From PVC group bacterium (lineage in GTDB: Bacteria > Verrucomicrobiota > Kiritimatiellia > UBA8416): DNA of 64,000 nucleotides. A program made the position numbers and the translations under genes. Every line of letters begins with the position of its first letter. The first letter of the stretch is position 1. The DNA lies in the NCBI GenBank assembly GCA_003567805.1, contig PWYP01000143.1, positions 7,766 through 71,765 on the forward strand. The letters run 5' to 3'. The notes below the pieces were generated by a model, which worked only from the letters and a program-made list of their open reading frames with translations, had not been told where the DNA came from and did not search any database. Of the stretch, positions 46,418 through 55,882 are shown one piece after another.

Positions 46418-48143
46418 CGGTTGAAACCTCCCCTACAAGATTACGCAGTTTTTGCTCAATATCCTTGAATGCGTCATCTTCCATCGAGGCGCGGTTCCAG
46501 TCCTTGTGGAGCTGCGTGAGTTGATGAAAGAAATGGCGTGCTTCTTCTTTATCCTTAAATTTCATAGGGGTACGTAGGAACTCAGCCGTGACGTGGAATA
46601 CGGCTTTTTGTCTATCCGCATCGGTTGCTGCATCAACGGGATCGAACCCGCTTTGCTGTAAATAAACCGCATCCAGGTATTCACCTTTGAGGTGGACAAT
46701 AAAGTCATCCATGGCTGTACCTTCTTCGCCAACAACTTTGATCATCTGACCAATTTCGGTACCTCGTTTCACGATGCCGCGTGCAAATTCCACATCGTCT
46801 TCATCAACGACACTCGGGTATTTTGACCAACTGTCGATCGGGTCGATGGCGGGGTAGCGCCTAGCATCGGAACGCGATCGTGAGAGACCGTGAAATGCGC
46901 CCACTACTTTCAGTGTGGCTTGGGTCACGGGTTCATCAAAGTTGCCGCCGGCCGGACTCACGGTGCCACCAATGGTCACCGAACCAATGGAGCCGTCTTT
47001 GAGTCGGACAATGCCGCCGCGTTCATAAAAAGCGGCAATGACCGATTCTAGGTAAGCTGGGAAGGCTTCTTCGCCCGGAATTTCCTCAAGCCGTCCAGAG
47101 GTTTCCCGTAGAGCTTGTGCCCAGCGCGATGTGGAGTCGGCTAGTAGCAATACGTTCAGACCCATCTGCCGGTAGTATCCCGCCAAGGTGACACCGGTGT
47201 AAACGGAGGCTTCACGTGCAGCCACGGGCATGGAACTCGTGTTGCAGATAATCACCGTTCGTCCCATTAAACTTTTACCCGTGCGCGGGTCCGTTAATTC
47301 CGGGAATTCGCGCAAGGTTTCCACCACTTCGCCAGCACGTTCGCCGCAAGCAGCAATGATGACGATGTCTACGTCTGCATTACGACTGGTGAGCTGCTGC
47401 AAGACGGTTTTGCCGGCACCAAAAGGACCGGGGATGCAATACGTACCGCCTTTGGCAACAGGGAAAAATGTATCTACCGAGCGAACTTTCGTGACCAGAG
47501 TGTCTTCTGGTCGCAAACGTTCAGCATATGCTTGAATCGGTAATTTGACAGGCCAGCGCTGCATCATACTCACTTCAGCTTCATGTCCCTGCTCATCCGA
47601 AAGGGTTGCAATCGGTTCGGTTACCGTAAAGTCTCCTTTCTCGGAAATTTTTTCGACTTTCCAACTGCCCCGCATATTGAAGGGGACCATGATGCGGTGT
47701 TCAAAGATTCCTTCGGGCACGGTACCCAGTGTCTCGCCAGCCGTGAGGGTATCGCCTGGTTTGGCCACCGGTGTAAAGGTCCATTTCTGATCTCGGGGGA
47801 GCGCATCGAGATATATTCCGCGTTGCAGAAAGAAACCGCACTGCTCAGCAAGTCGTGGCAACGGGTTCTGCAAGCCATCGTAAACTTGCGTTAACAATCC
47901 TGGTCCTAACTCGGCGGAAAGCAGATCACCAGTGAATTCTACTGTGTCTCCAATCGATAGGCCGGTCGTGTCTTCAAAGACTTGCATGTCAGCTTTTTTG
48001 CCGCGAATACGAACTACCTCGCACATCAAACGCAGATCATCCAGACAGGCATATCCAACCTCGTTCTGGCTAACTGCGCCCTCGAAAGCGACGGTGATCA
48101 TGTTGCCGTTGATGCCGGCAATCTTGCCACTACTTTGGTTCAT
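46410..48143 (-). CDS. ntpA: V-type ATP synthase catalytic subunit A
   Basis: Catalytic ATPase of the V1 head, 577 residues, with Walker [13 protein letters not shown] (about residues 226-237), the A-subunit insertion ahead of the nucleotide domain (about 105-180), the Walker B region [17 protein letters not shown] and the PSVVDEDD segment. ATG at 48143 with GAGGTACGT upstream is used; the longer open frame upstream runs antisense-like through the DUF2764 gene and has no conserved sequence. Confidence 0.96.
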   Translation of the reverse strand: MNQSSGKIAGINGNMITVAFEGAVSQNEVGYACLDDLRLMCEVVRIRGKKADMQVFEDTTGLSIGDTVEFTGDLLSAELGPGLLTQVYDGLQNPLPRLAEQCGFFLQRGIYLDALPRDQKWTFTPVAKPGDTLTAGETLGTVPEGIFEHRIMVPFNMRGSWKVEKISEKGDFTVTEPIATLSDEQGHEAEVSMMQRWPVKLPIQAYAERLRPEDTLVTKVRSVDTFFPVAKGGTYCIPGPFGAGKTVLQQLTSRNADVDIVIIAACGERAGEVVETLREFPELTDPRTGKSLMGRTVIICNTSSMPVAAREASVYTGVTLAGYYRQMGLNVLLLADSTSRWAQALRETSGRLEEIPGEEAFPAYLESVIAAFYERGGIVRLKDGSIGSVTIGGTVSPAGGNFDEPVTQATLKVVGAFHGLSRSRSDARRYPAIDPIDSWSKYPSVVDEDDVEFARGIVKRGTEIGQMIKVVGEEGTAMDDFIVHLKGEYLDAVYLQQSGFDPVDAATDADRQKAVFHVTAEFLRTPMKFKDKEEARHFFHQLTQLHKDWNRASMEDDAFKDIEQKLRNLVGEVSTDE

Positions 48144-48156
48144 ACGTACCTCAGGT

Positions 48157-48735
48157 TTATGCGCCAGCTTGTGTGCTGGCAGTTTCAGGTTCTTGTTGCC
48201 GGTCTGTTCCAGCCGGTTGCTGTTCGAAAGCTTCCTGTGCCTTTTGCCAGCCTGATTCGGAGTCCATGAGAGACCAGCGTTCGGCAATCTTACGTTTTAT
48301 GGCATAGGATAGAATGACGTTAAAAGAGAAGGGATCGGGACCTTCCAAGTCGTTTACGAGTTTCCAGCGAAGTTTGTCGAAGCTGCGTTCCCGCTCGAGC
48401 GGATTTGCCTGCACCCAGGCATTTTCCACACTATCCTCGATAATGGTGGCATATCCGCCATGGGATCGCAAAACTCGCTCAGCATCGGATTTCCGTTTCG
48501 AAGCACGCATCTTGGCAATAGCGTTTCTCAATTGCGTTTCATGATTGTTCCAGGCTTCCACAAAGGGATGGGTTGGCGTCTGCTCGGGTAGGGGGATATG
48601 CTCCAGTATCTGCAAGGTTTCATAATCTCGCGGACTGAGTTCGGACTCACAGCGCGAGAGAAATGCTTCGTCTGATATGGGGGGCTTATCCATCGCAAGT
48701 GCGGGCAAGCTGGCAATCAAATAGTAGTAACTCAT
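48157..48735 (-). CDS. DUF2764 protein (V-ATPase-linked, subunit C-like position)
   Basis: A 192-residue protein beginning MSYYYLIASLPALAM, the start typical of DUF2764 proteins, which are encoded between E and A of V-ATPase operons in chlamydiae, Bacteroidetes and spirochaetes and are thought to replace the C (d) subunit. Mostly helical; the C-terminal about 20 residues are Gln/Pro-rich. Overlaps E by four bases. A stator or stalk role is inferred from position. Confidence 0.8.
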   Translation of the reverse strand: MSYYYLIASLPALAMDKPPISDEAFLSRCESELSPRDYETLQILEHIPLPEQTPTHPFVEAWNNHETQLRNAIAKMRASKRKSDAERVLRSHGGYATIIEDSVENAWVQANPLERERSFDKLRWKLVNDLEGPDPFSFNVILSYAIKRKIAERWSLMDSESGWQKAQEAFEQQPAGTDRQQEPETASTQAGA

Positions 48736-49361
48736 GACTTCTTTTCAGTCGTCTCCATCGCTTTTTTTACTATTTCGCCTAACTGCGGACGGAGAAGCTC
48801 CAAAAAGGCGGATGTTAACGTTTCTCCGCGAAAATCGTGTTCAATTCCTTGGTCGCGTAACACAACGGAAAAACCGGATATGACGCCACGCGTAGACTTG
48901 ATCGTAATGCCCTTGCGCAAGTCCTTGTTCATGGCTTGATTTAGGTACGTAGAGACTTGCTCCTGCTGTTTTGGGGATAGCAATACTTCAATGCCCCCTT
49001 TATCATCTTCTTTTACATAGGCCTTGACCACGTCATGCACGAGTTTTGCAAATGATTCTCCATCTAAAATTTCAGAAATATCTTTCTGTGTCAGTGTTTC
49101 AAATGCCTGTTGCACGGCGTCACCAACGGATAATACAATATCGCGTGCTGCGTGTTGGATGGCGCTAATACTGCGCTGTTCCAGTTTTTCGGCTTCTTCT
49201 TGGGCGGTCTCTACTTTTTTCGCGGCATTAGCTTCTGCCGTTTTCTTGATTTCTGCTGCTGTTTGATTTGCTGCATCAATAATGGCTTTGGCTTCTTCCT
49301 CGGCCTTTTCCAAGCCTTCTTTACGAATGCGATCGAGTAACCCTTGTAGTTCTTCTGCCAT
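48732..49361 (-). CDS. ntpE: V-type ATP synthase subunit E (peripheral stalk)
   Basis: A 209-residue protein with a long N-terminal coiled-coil (about residues 1-95, AEEEAKAIIDAANQTAAEIKK-like with Ala/Glu/Lys repeats) and a globular C-terminal domain. ATG at 49361 is chosen; the longer open frame adds 76 residues of unnatural sequence. First gene of the operon; upstream 270 bases hold no convincing promoter. Confidence 0.88.
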   Translation of the reverse strand: MAEELQGLLDRIRKEGLEKAEEEAKAIIDAANQTAAEIKKTAEANAAKKVETAQEEAEKLEQRSISAIQHAARDIVLSVGDAVQQAFETLTQKDISEILDGESFAKLVHDVVKAYVKEDDKGGIEVLLSPKQQEQVSTYLNQAMNKDLRKGITIKSTRGVISGFSVVLRDQGIEHDFRGETLTSAFLELLRPQLGEIVKKAMETTEKKS

Positions 49362-49631
49362 CTCCAACCATCCTTTTTGTAAAGGTTCCAATTCTAATCG
49401 GTGGTCATTATGTAAAACGGGGGTCCGTAAAGTACGGGCAACTATCGTCAGTTTTCGACCAACGGTAGGATGAATCGAATACCGTTTGATTACGAACTGA
49501 ACGCGAGGAGCGAAACACAGGTGAATGCGAAAAGCAAGTCGGGAAAACAAAAAATGAACTTTTTGTGAATCGTTAAGGCCGAATCCCATCCCGTTGTCAT
49601 GTGATCTGAGATCCGTATATGGCGGGGGTTT

Positions 49632-50381
49632 TTAGCGTCGCCGCACATCTCCTCCGCCGGTGTTGATGAACTCTTGAATGCTTCCGAGGCCGGTTGATGC
49701 CATTGCGGTAAGCTGTAAACCGCCATCGTATCCGATTCCGACTAATAATCCAAAAACGATTGCTTTGTGATAAAAATGATCGGATATGGCTAGATAGATA
49801 AAAGACCATCCGGGAATAAAAAAGCACAGAATACCCTGCATCATGTCAGAGGAGAAGGCTTTAGCCACGATATAAAAGTGTAATACCAGTACACCAATCC
49901 ACAGGTACTCCAAGGCAGGCGCGGCGAATGTGTCTTCAATTGTAATTCCGTAACGCAGAAATCCAGAGATACCTCCCACGACGAGGAATAATAAGAAGGC
50001 GAGAAAAGGCTGTGATATCAGTGGTTTCTTTTGCTTCTTTTTGGGGTGCAGCTCGAGAGGGGGGGCTACTGCTTCTTCTGGCAAGTTGACTTTCGACTTA
50101 ACAACACCTGGCTTTTCATCGGGTGGCAGCTCTGGTTGTTTGTCGCGAGCAAGCTTAAGTTTGCTTTTCTTGGCCGACGACTGTTCTGGGGGGGCGGCGG
50201 GCGTGGTCTTATTCTCTTGCTCCGCAGTGGCGGTGTCTGTCGTTACGCTGGGCTCTGTCTCTGGCACAAACTGCCGCATATTGCAATCACAGTCGCGACA
50301 CATGATCTTTGTTGCATCGGCAAATTCTGAGACCATACGTTCACTACTACACTGGGGGCATTGGTACTTGATGTCAGCCAT
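49632..50381 (-). CDS. Zinc-ribbon membrane protein, function unknown
   Basis: Not recognised as a named family. The 249-residue protein starts with a CPQC...CRDC zinc ribbon (about residues 8-32), followed by a disordered Pro/Lys/Glu-rich linker (about 40-120) and about three or four membrane segments (about 125-235) containing GGISGFLRYGI and IPGWSFIYLAIS. GGAG lies before ATG 50381. Upstream gene unknown, downstream the V-ATPase operon. Zinc-ribbon plus membrane plan occurs in many uncharacterized PVC proteins. Confidence 0.65.
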   Translation of the reverse strand: MADIKYQCPQCSSERMVSEFADATKIMCRDCDCNMRQFVPETEPSVTTDTATAEQENKTTPAAPPEQSSAKKSKLKLARDKQPELPPDEKPGVVKSKVNLPEEAVAPPLELHPKKKQKKPLISQPFLAFLLFLVVGGISGFLRYGITIEDTFAAPALEYLWIGVLVLHFYIVAKAFSSDMMQGILCFFIPGWSFIYLAISDHFYHKAIVFGLLVGIGYDGGLQLTAMASTGLGSIQEFINTGGGDVRRR

Positions 50382-50685
50382 GATGTATACTCCTGAAAAC
50401 GCGCACTGCTTGTTTCTGTCAGCATATGAGCTTTGCCATATTGGTTTTTTGCAACCATACAAAGCAAAACTTGAATCACACATTCGCATGAATGCAAAGC
50501 AATATTTTTTTGTTCTCCATATTTACGTGCCGGTTAGAGCATAAACGCAAATCGTTCGTAGCGTTTAATCGGGTTTGATATAAAGGGGAACCTTATAAAT
50601 AAGCAGGTAAAGCCCCTGATGAAAGTAGAGGGTTTCGACTGATAGTGTGTCATGGGGAAAATACGCATTGTAAGCAGGTTGAAGA
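50382..50685. other. Intergenic region between divergent zinc-ribbon and kinase genes
   Basis: No credible gene, RNA family or repeat recognised. The stretch is A/T-rich with small inverted repeats, such as AAACGC/GCGTTT near 50547-50570. The first bases hold the ribosome site of the minus-strand zinc-ribbon gene. A minus-strand open frame at 50534-50794 is unconvincing. The kinase promoter starts at 50686. Confidence 0.4.
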
Positions 50686-50714
50686 TTGACAATTCTCGCA
50701 TGCCACTTAATAAT
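50686..50714 (+). promoter_or_regulatory. Sigma-70-type promoter for the hybrid kinase gene
   Basis: TTGACA (50686-50691), 17-base spacer, AATAAT (50709-50714). About 92 bases before the ATG at 50807. Consensus -35, five of six -10. Confidence 0.78.
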
Positions 50715-50806
50715 TTGCATTTAAAAAATATTTGTTTTGTGCGTGATTTATAAGAGCGCTCGTACGTTACCTTACGGCAATGTACACATTTCACAGGTGA
50801 AGCAAT

Positions 50807-52966
50807 ATGTCTCCGTATCGTTTAACTCGTAGCCGGAAAGAGCAAGTCCAAATCTGGATTACTGTATGGATTGTTTTGGCTCTCTCCGGTTTTCGACTGT
50901 TTGTTGAAATGCGCCCTCGTATTGATCTTTTTTTTGCGGCATATACCGAGTTTCCTGTCGCGATTGTGGCGCTAAATGCCTTGTTTTTCTGGCTTTTGTT
51001 TCTGCTCTGGATTGCCTATCGGCGTTGGCGTGAATCGATTCTTTCCGAGCAGGAACTGGAACAGGTCCTGATGAGCATTAGTCCAGATGCACTGATCGTC
51101 GTAAATCGTGATCGTGTGATAACGATGTGTTCAGGGCAGGTGCAGGCGATGTTTGGCCTTTCGGAAAAGGAGATTCTAAACAAGAAAACGGATATGTTGT
51201 ATTATGATCGTCGATTGCAAGGCAAGATTGGCGAAATTGCATCACGATTAGAAGAGTTTGGTTTTCATGTGGGGTATGCAACGGGAAAACGCAGGGATGG
51301 AACAACGTTTCCTCTAGAGATTATAACGGGGAAGATTCGTTTTCAGCAGGGTGCTGTGATTCTTATGCGTGATATTACCGAGCGGTGTCGCATTGAAGAT
51401 GCTTTACGCGAAAGTGAAGTGCGGTTTGAACAATTCATGCGATATTTTCCTGGGTTTGCTTTTATCAAGGATCAAGATGGCAGACGTATTTATTTGAATG
51501 ATGCACATGCTGTTGAGCGCGGTTGGAATATAGGCGATTGCATTGGTTGTAAGGATGAGGATTTGTACCGAGAAGACTTGGCGCGGCAATGTCGTGAATC
51601 GGATTTGCGCGTTTTGCAAGAGGGGAAGGCGGTACGCTATGTGACGCGGATCACCGAGCCTGATGGCAACGTGTGTTCGTTGTTGACGGTGAAATTTCCC
51701 TTGCCTGTGACAGCGGACGGACATTCTCAACGCATGATTGCGGGCCTATCTCTGGATATTACGGAGCAGGAAGCTGCGGAGCGGGAGCGCATTAGGATTG
51801 AAAAGCAACTGCAGCAGGCGCAAAAACTTGAAAGTCTTGGCGTGCTGGCCGGTGGTATCGCGCATGATTTTAATAATTTAATCATGGGTATGATGGGGCA
51901 TGCTGATTTAGCACTAAACGACTACGAGAGCGGTGAAAACGTACAGCATCATGTTCACGCTGTTATAGAATCCTGTCAGCGCGCGACGGATCTGGCAAAC
52001 CAGTTGTTGGCATACTCGGGTAAAGGACGCTTTGTGTTGGCTCCGACCAATCTGAGTGAAGTCATCGAGGATCTTCGAAATTTGCTCATGGTTTCGCTTT
52101 CCAAGAAAGCTGTATTGGATTTTGATCTTGCTGCGGGATTACCAGATATTGAGTGTGACGTAACGCAGATTCGCCAGGTTTTAATGAATTTGATGGTAAA
52201 TGCGTCGGATGCGCTTGAAAGTCGCGCAGGGACCATATCTTTGCAGACAGGAAAGGTTAGCGTTCGTGCGAATGATCCTGTAATTGCGGCTAGTCTTGCT
52301 TTAGGGCAACAGCCATTGGTTCCGGGCGATTATGTGTTTGCGAAGATTTCTGATACGGGCGTCGGGATACGCGAAGAAGATCGGGCCAAAATTTTTGATC
52401 CATTTTATACGACAAAGCGAACAGGGCATGGTCTGGGCCTGGCAGCCGCTTTGGGGATCGTCCGGAGTCATGGTGGATGTCTTACGGTCGAGAGTGAAGT
52501 GGGCAAGGGTACGGTTTGCTCTTTGTATCTTCCCGTCTCAAATAAAGTGGCTGCCATACGTCGACTGGATAAGGATTTGCATGAATCCTGGAACGGTGAG
52601 GGTACGGTCCTGCTAGCAGATGATGAAGAAATGGTACGCGAAGTTGCTGCGATGATGCTCGAAAGTATCGGTTTTACGGTGGTTTCGGTATCTGATGGAC
52701 GTCAAGCTCTGGATTGCTATCAACAAGAAAAGGGGAAGTTCCGTGCGTTGATATTGGACATTTCAATGCCTTCGTTGGGAGGTGTTGAAGTTTGTCAGAA
52801 GCTACGGCAGGATGATGAGAGGGTTCCCGTAATCCTTTCGAGTGGTTACAACCAATGGCAAGGTATAGAGGACTTGCCGCAGGAAGACAGGATATATTTT
52901 CTCAAAAAGCCATACCGATTACGTGCCTTGCGAGATATGATGCGAGAAGTTCTTTTGCACGAATAA
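50807..52966 (+). CDS. Hybrid sensor histidine kinase with receiver domain
   Basis: A 719-residue membrane sensor. Two N-terminal membrane segments (about residues 12-34 and 45-68), two PAS domains (about 85-195 and 200-325), DHp with phospho-His353 (GGIAHDFNNL), HATPase (about 450-580, DTGVGIREEDRAKIFDPFYT and TGHGLGLAAALGIV) and a receiver (about 598-719) with Asp651 (LILDISMP) and a conserved KPY. All catalytic residues are present, so it should autophosphorylate and pass phosphate to its own receiver. The signal is unknown. A full promoter lies upstream; no response regulator with output domain is adjacent. Confidence 0.93.
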   Translation: MSPYRLTRSRKEQVQIWITVWIVLALSGFRLFVEMRPRIDLFFAAYTEFPVAIVALNALFFWLLFLLWIAYRRWRESILSEQELEQVLMSISPDALIVVNRDRVITMCSGQVQAMFGLSEKEILNKKTDMLYYDRRLQGKIGEIASRLEEFGFHVGYATGKRRDGTTFPLEIITGKIRFQQGAVILMRDITERCRIEDALRESEVRFEQFMRYFPGFAFIKDQDGRRIYLNDAHAVERGWNIGDCIGCKDEDLYREDLARQCRESDLRVLQEGKAVRYVTRITEPDGNVCSLLTVKFPLPVTADGHSQRMIAGLSLDITEQEAAERERIRIEKQLQQAQKLESLGVLAGGIAHDFNNLIMGMMGHADLALNDYESGENVQHHVHAVIESCQRATDLANQLLAYSGKGRFVLAPTNLSEVIEDLRNLLMVSLSKKAVLDFDLAAGLPDIECDVTQIRQVLMNLMVNASDALESRAGTISLQTGKVSVRANDPVIAASLALGQQPLVPGDYVFAKISDTGVGIREEDRAKIFDPFYTTKRTGHGLGLAAALGIVRSHGGCLTVESEVGKGTVCSLYLPVSNKVAAIRRLDKDLHESWNGEGTVLLADDEEMVREVAAMMLESIGFTVVSVSDGRQALDCYQQEKGKFRALILDISMPSLGGVEVCQKLRQDDERVPVILSSGYNQWQGIEDLPQEDRIYFLKKPYRLRALRDMMREVLLHE

Positions 52967-52998
52967 CATCCGTAGTGACTGTCTAAAAGGGGGGGCGT

Positions 52999-53736
52999 AT
53001 GTTTTTTTCCCGATTTCGTCTGTTGGTGTGTGTTTGCTTGTCTTTGCTTAGCGTCATCTCGATCGGTTGGGCAGCTCCTGATGATGTTACTTTCCCGCCG
53101 CCTGTTCGCTCTGGGGGACTGGGTATTTTCTCCAGTTTGCAAGCACGCAGGGATGTTGAAAGGTTCGATTCGCGGCTTTTGCATTGGGAGGGGTTGGGGA
53201 ATATACTATGGGCGGCATGTGGTGTGAATCGACCAGATGATGCGACAGCGCGTACGGTGCCTATTTTGACCCTCCCTTTTCCGGTTACCATATATTTGTT
53301 AGCGGAGGCTGGTGTTTGGCAGTATGACGCACTTGGACATCGGCTGATTGGTGTTCAAAATGGTGATTTCAGAGAGCTGGCTACAACTGATGCGATGGGT
53401 CATGATGGCATGTCTTCAATCGTCGAAGTGATGCCGGATGATGCTGCCGAGGATTTTGCGCCTCCTGTGGTTTTGCTTTTGGTTGCGGAACAGCGGTTCT
53501 CTGGCGATGGGAATTTGATGCAGCGGCAAAGCGAACCTTCGGGCTTGCTTGTGCAGGCGGCGTTGCATGCGGGGCATGTGGCCCAGAATATTCAACTCGT
53601 GGGAATAGCCGAGAGGATAGGTGTTCGGACACACTATCCACCAGCCGATAGAGAGGCTCTGATTCAAGCCCTCGAAATACCATCTGAAACAGACGTTTTG
53701 CTTGTTTTGCAGCTGGGGTACCCGGCTGCCAGGTAA
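52999..53736 (+). CDS. Exported nitroreductase-family (SagB-like) protein
   Basis: A 245-residue protein with a signal peptide (residues 1-25, ending WAA) and a nitroreductase-fold domain: GLGNILWAACGVNRPDDATAR matches the N-terminal helix that precedes FMN binding in SagB-type proteins, and ALHAGHVAQNIQLVG resembles the helix of the second half (A-G-A-x-A-QN). Partner and substrate are not known. Possibly periplasmic; the more usual members are cytosolic. It starts 32 bases after the kinase, on the same strand. Confidence 0.65.
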   Translation: MFFSRFRLLVCVCLSLLSVISIGWAAPDDVTFPPPVRSGGLGIFSSLQARRDVERFDSRLLHWEGLGNILWAACGVNRPDDATARTVPILTLPFPVTIYLLAEAGVWQYDALGHRLIGVQNGDFRELATTDAMGHDGMSSIVEVMPDDAAEDFAPPVVLLLVAEQRFSGDGNLMQRQSEPSGLLVQAALHAGHVAQNIQLVGIAERIGVRTHYPPADREALIQALEIPSETDVLLVLQLGYPAAR

Positions 53737-53743
53737 TGATGAA

Positions 53744-54076
53744 TTAATCTACAAACGGTTTGAGCTTTGCCAGCAAGTCTGTTTTGCTCAAAGCACCAAT
53801 CATCTGTTCTTTTACTTCACCGTTTTGCATAATAAGAAGCGTTGGGATTGAACGTACACCGAATTGCTGTGCCAATGGCGCGTTATGATCTACGTCAACT
53901 TTTGCGATTTTGAGTTTTCCGCTGAGCTCCCCGGCAAGTTCATCCAGGATTGGGGCAATTGCGCGACAAGGGCCGCACCAGGTTGCCCAAAAATCTACGA
54001 GTACAGGTAATGTTGCACTGGCTACTTCGCTGTCCCAATTACTGCCAGTAATTTCAATGATGTTTTCTGATGCCAT
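53744..54076 (-). CDS. trxA: Thioredoxin
   Basis: A 110-residue cytoplasmic disulfide reductase with the classical active site WCGPC (about residues 31-36), VDFWATWCGPCRAIAP and the cis-Pro loop RSIPTLLI. Normal length, with good ribosome site GAAGGGG. Convergent with the nitroreductase-like gene, seven bases apart. Confidence 0.96.
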   Translation of the reverse strand: MASENIIEITGSNWDSEVASATLPVLVDFWATWCGPCRAIAPILDELAGELSGKLKIAKVDVDHNAPLAQQFGVRSIPTLLIMQNGEVKEQMIGALSKTDLLAKLKPFVD

Positions 54077-54115
54077 GTGTTTTCCCCTTCGATTTTATAT
54101 AGGTTAGTTTATGTA

Positions 54116-55771
54116 TTACGGTACATATCTAGCTGGCCAAGGTAAGCCTTCTTGCGGAGGGCCTTCGGTTAAATCTTCATCCATGACCTGCGCTGTGAGC
54201 GCATAGATAAGTACGCCAGCAATCAAGGTTGCCGCAAGAGCAATGATAGCGAATGCCCAATGCGGTTCCGGTTCTCCTACCTTGCCAGTTGGTACGGGCG
54301 GAGTAAACAAAGTGGGGGGCTGGGCTGCGGGTTTTTCACTCGTCGAAACTGACGGACGTTTTACTTTTAACGTTTTTTTCTGTGATTGTGGCTTGGTCTC
54401 TTGGGCCGTTTCGTCCGCAGACTCTTCTGTGGGGGGCTTGTTTCCAGCCGATTTGACGATCGTTTTCGCTTCTGGAGAGACAGAAGGTTCCGGTGCTGCT
54501 CGTTTAATTTTAATGGTAGCAGGAGCGTTGGGGGCACTGCTTTCGCCGCCGAGAACCGATTCCAGTGAAATGCGAGAGGTTTGGCGCTTGGGATCAACCG
54601 ATGGTTTCTTGTCAGCCGTATCGCCAGTGTTGTCGGCTTGCGGTTCTATTTGCCCTGTCTTTGATTTGGGAGCAATTTTAATCGTTCGGATCTGTCCTGA
54701 AGTGCTTTTTTCCGCATTTGAGGGAAGCGTTATGCGTGAAGTCGATTTTTTCGTTCCGGGAGCAGCTAAGGGGTCTGGTCCATCTTTGCGAATGCCCACA
54801 GGAGTGGGGCGTTTGATTGTCGTTGGTCCTGCACCTGCTGGCCGCAGAACGGGGCGTTTAGGCGCAGCAGTTGGCGGCGCTGCTGGCTTGGCCTCCTCCT
54901 GCGTATCCTTTGGCGTGTTGGAGAGAGAGTCGGGACTATTTTTTTCTGTTGCATCCGATTTTTGGCTATCGGTGTCTGTCGTTTCTGCTGTTGGCTGGGG
55001 TTTATCTTGCTGTTCTTGCGATGTGATGGGAGGCGTTGCTTTTTCTTCGCTAGACGAAGCAGGCACACTAGGCTTTGGTAGAACAGGCGGCTCAGGTTTT
55101 TTTTCCGCCCCTACCGTGGGAGCCTGAGGTGTCTTGGGGTTTGGGGAAGCTGTGTTTTCTTGTGCTTTAGGGGTATCCGCCTCTTCCTGCTTTGCTTCTG
55201 CGAGCGCACGTTCTGCCATTGAAGGTGTATCACTCTTTTCGGCAGGTTTAAGAGAAGTTGGGGGAGAGGCTTTGACAGAAGAATCAGATTCCTTTGCTGG
55301 TTTGGGAACGACAGGAGGCGAAGGTTTGGGCGTTTCTGTTTGTGCCGATACGGGTTTTTTCAACGTAATCGGTTTTGGCCCTGTGTTCGGTTTTGACCCT
55401 GTGGGGGGCGTTGGTGCGGTTGGCTCTTTGGGCTCTGTTGTTGCTCCTGGTTTGGGAACGACAGGAGGCGAAGGTTTGGACGTTTCTGCTTGTACCGATA
55501 CGGGTTTTTTCAACGTAATCGGTTTTGGTCCTACGTTCGGTTTTGGCCCTGTGGGGGGCGTTGGTGCTGTTGGTTTCTTGGGCTCTGTTGTTGCTGCTGG
55601 TTTGGGCAGGGTGATCGGTTTGGATGTTTCTGTAGCGTCTGACTTAGGGGAAGCTGGCGTATCCTTTGGGGCGGGCGCAGTTGTTTCTTGCGGTGTGGAT
55701 ACCGTTGCTTTGGGCTTTAAACTGATTTTCGGAGGCAGTCCACCGTTGGTATCTGGATCGTTTTCAGACAT
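54116..55771 (-). CDS. Pro/Lys/Thr-rich repetitive protein with C-terminal membrane anchor
   Basis: A 551-residue protein of unknown function. Most of it is low-complexity Pro/Lys/Thr/Glu/Ser sequence with little predicted structure. It holds a 50-residue tandem unit (PTAPTPPTGxKPNxGPKPIT plus KPSPPVVPKP), about two full copies at roughly residues 57-157, repeated at 150-base period in DNA. One strong membrane segment lies at about residues 510-532 (AFAIIALAATLIAGVLIYAL), followed by a short acidic tail. Composition suggests a surface or spacer protein, but this is inference. Plus-strand open frames here are antisense shadows. Upstream GGAG supports the start. Confidence 0.75.
   Translation of the reverse strand: MSENDPDTNGGLPPKISLKPKATVSTPQETTAPAPKDTPASPKSDATETSKPITLPKPAATTEPKKPTAPTPPTGPKPNVGPKPITLKKPVSVQAETSKPSPPVVPKPGATTEPKEPTAPTPPTGSKPNTGPKPITLKKPVSAQTETPKPSPPVVPKPAKESDSSVKASPPTSLKPAEKSDTPSMAERALAEAKQEEADTPKAQENTASPNPKTPQAPTVGAEKKPEPPVLPKPSVPASSSEEKATPPITSQEQQDKPQPTAETTDTDSQKSDATEKNSPDSLSNTPKDTQEEAKPAAPPTAAPKRPVLRPAGAGPTTIKRPTPVGIRKDGPDPLAAPGTKKSTSRITLPSNAEKSTSGQIRTIKIAPKSKTGQIEPQADNTGDTADKKPSVDPKRQTSRISLESVLGGESSAPNAPATIKIKRAAPEPSVSPEAKTIVKSAGNKPPTEESADETAQETKPQSQKKTLKVKRPSVSTSEKPAAQPPTLFTPPVPTGKVGEPEPHWAFAIIALAATLIAGVLIYALTAQVMDEDLTEGPPQEGLPWPARYVP
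55301..55600 (-). repeat. 150-base tandem duplication in the repetitive protein gene
   Basis: The words TTTGGGAACGACAGGAGGCG (plus strand) begin at 55301 and again at 55451; the third, shortened match starts at 55601. Two near-identical 150-base copies differ at scattered bases. Unit length equals 50 codons, so the frame is kept. Confidence 0.8.
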
Positions 55772-55882
55772 GCGCCAACTCCCTATTCATACTGAGTAAA
55801 ATGATGGCTACAAGTAAAGCAGTTCGCGTGTGGGGCGTCAACTCTTGAATAGGCGTCTTCCCGAATTCCTGCATCATGATCA

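Noticed and set aside
46410..48287. Longer subunit A reading frame starting at 48287
   Set aside because: The extra 48 residues overlap the DUF2764 gene and show no V-ATPase sequence; ATG 48143 has a proper ribosome site.
50534..50794. Minus-strand 86-codon open frame upstream of the kinase
   Set aside because: No ribosome site, odd composition, and it covers the kinase promoter at 50686-50714.
55301..55600. 150-base tandem copies as a mobile element or CRISPR-like array
   Set aside because: Copies are in-frame coding repeats without spacers; unit length equals 50 codons.
54243..55799. Long plus-strand open frames (294 and 221 residues) opposite the Pro-rich gene
   Set aside because: Gly/Val/Ser-rich sequence is the antisense image of Pro/Lys/Thr-rich codons; no start signal, and the minus-strand gene has a clear ribosome site and a membrane anchor.
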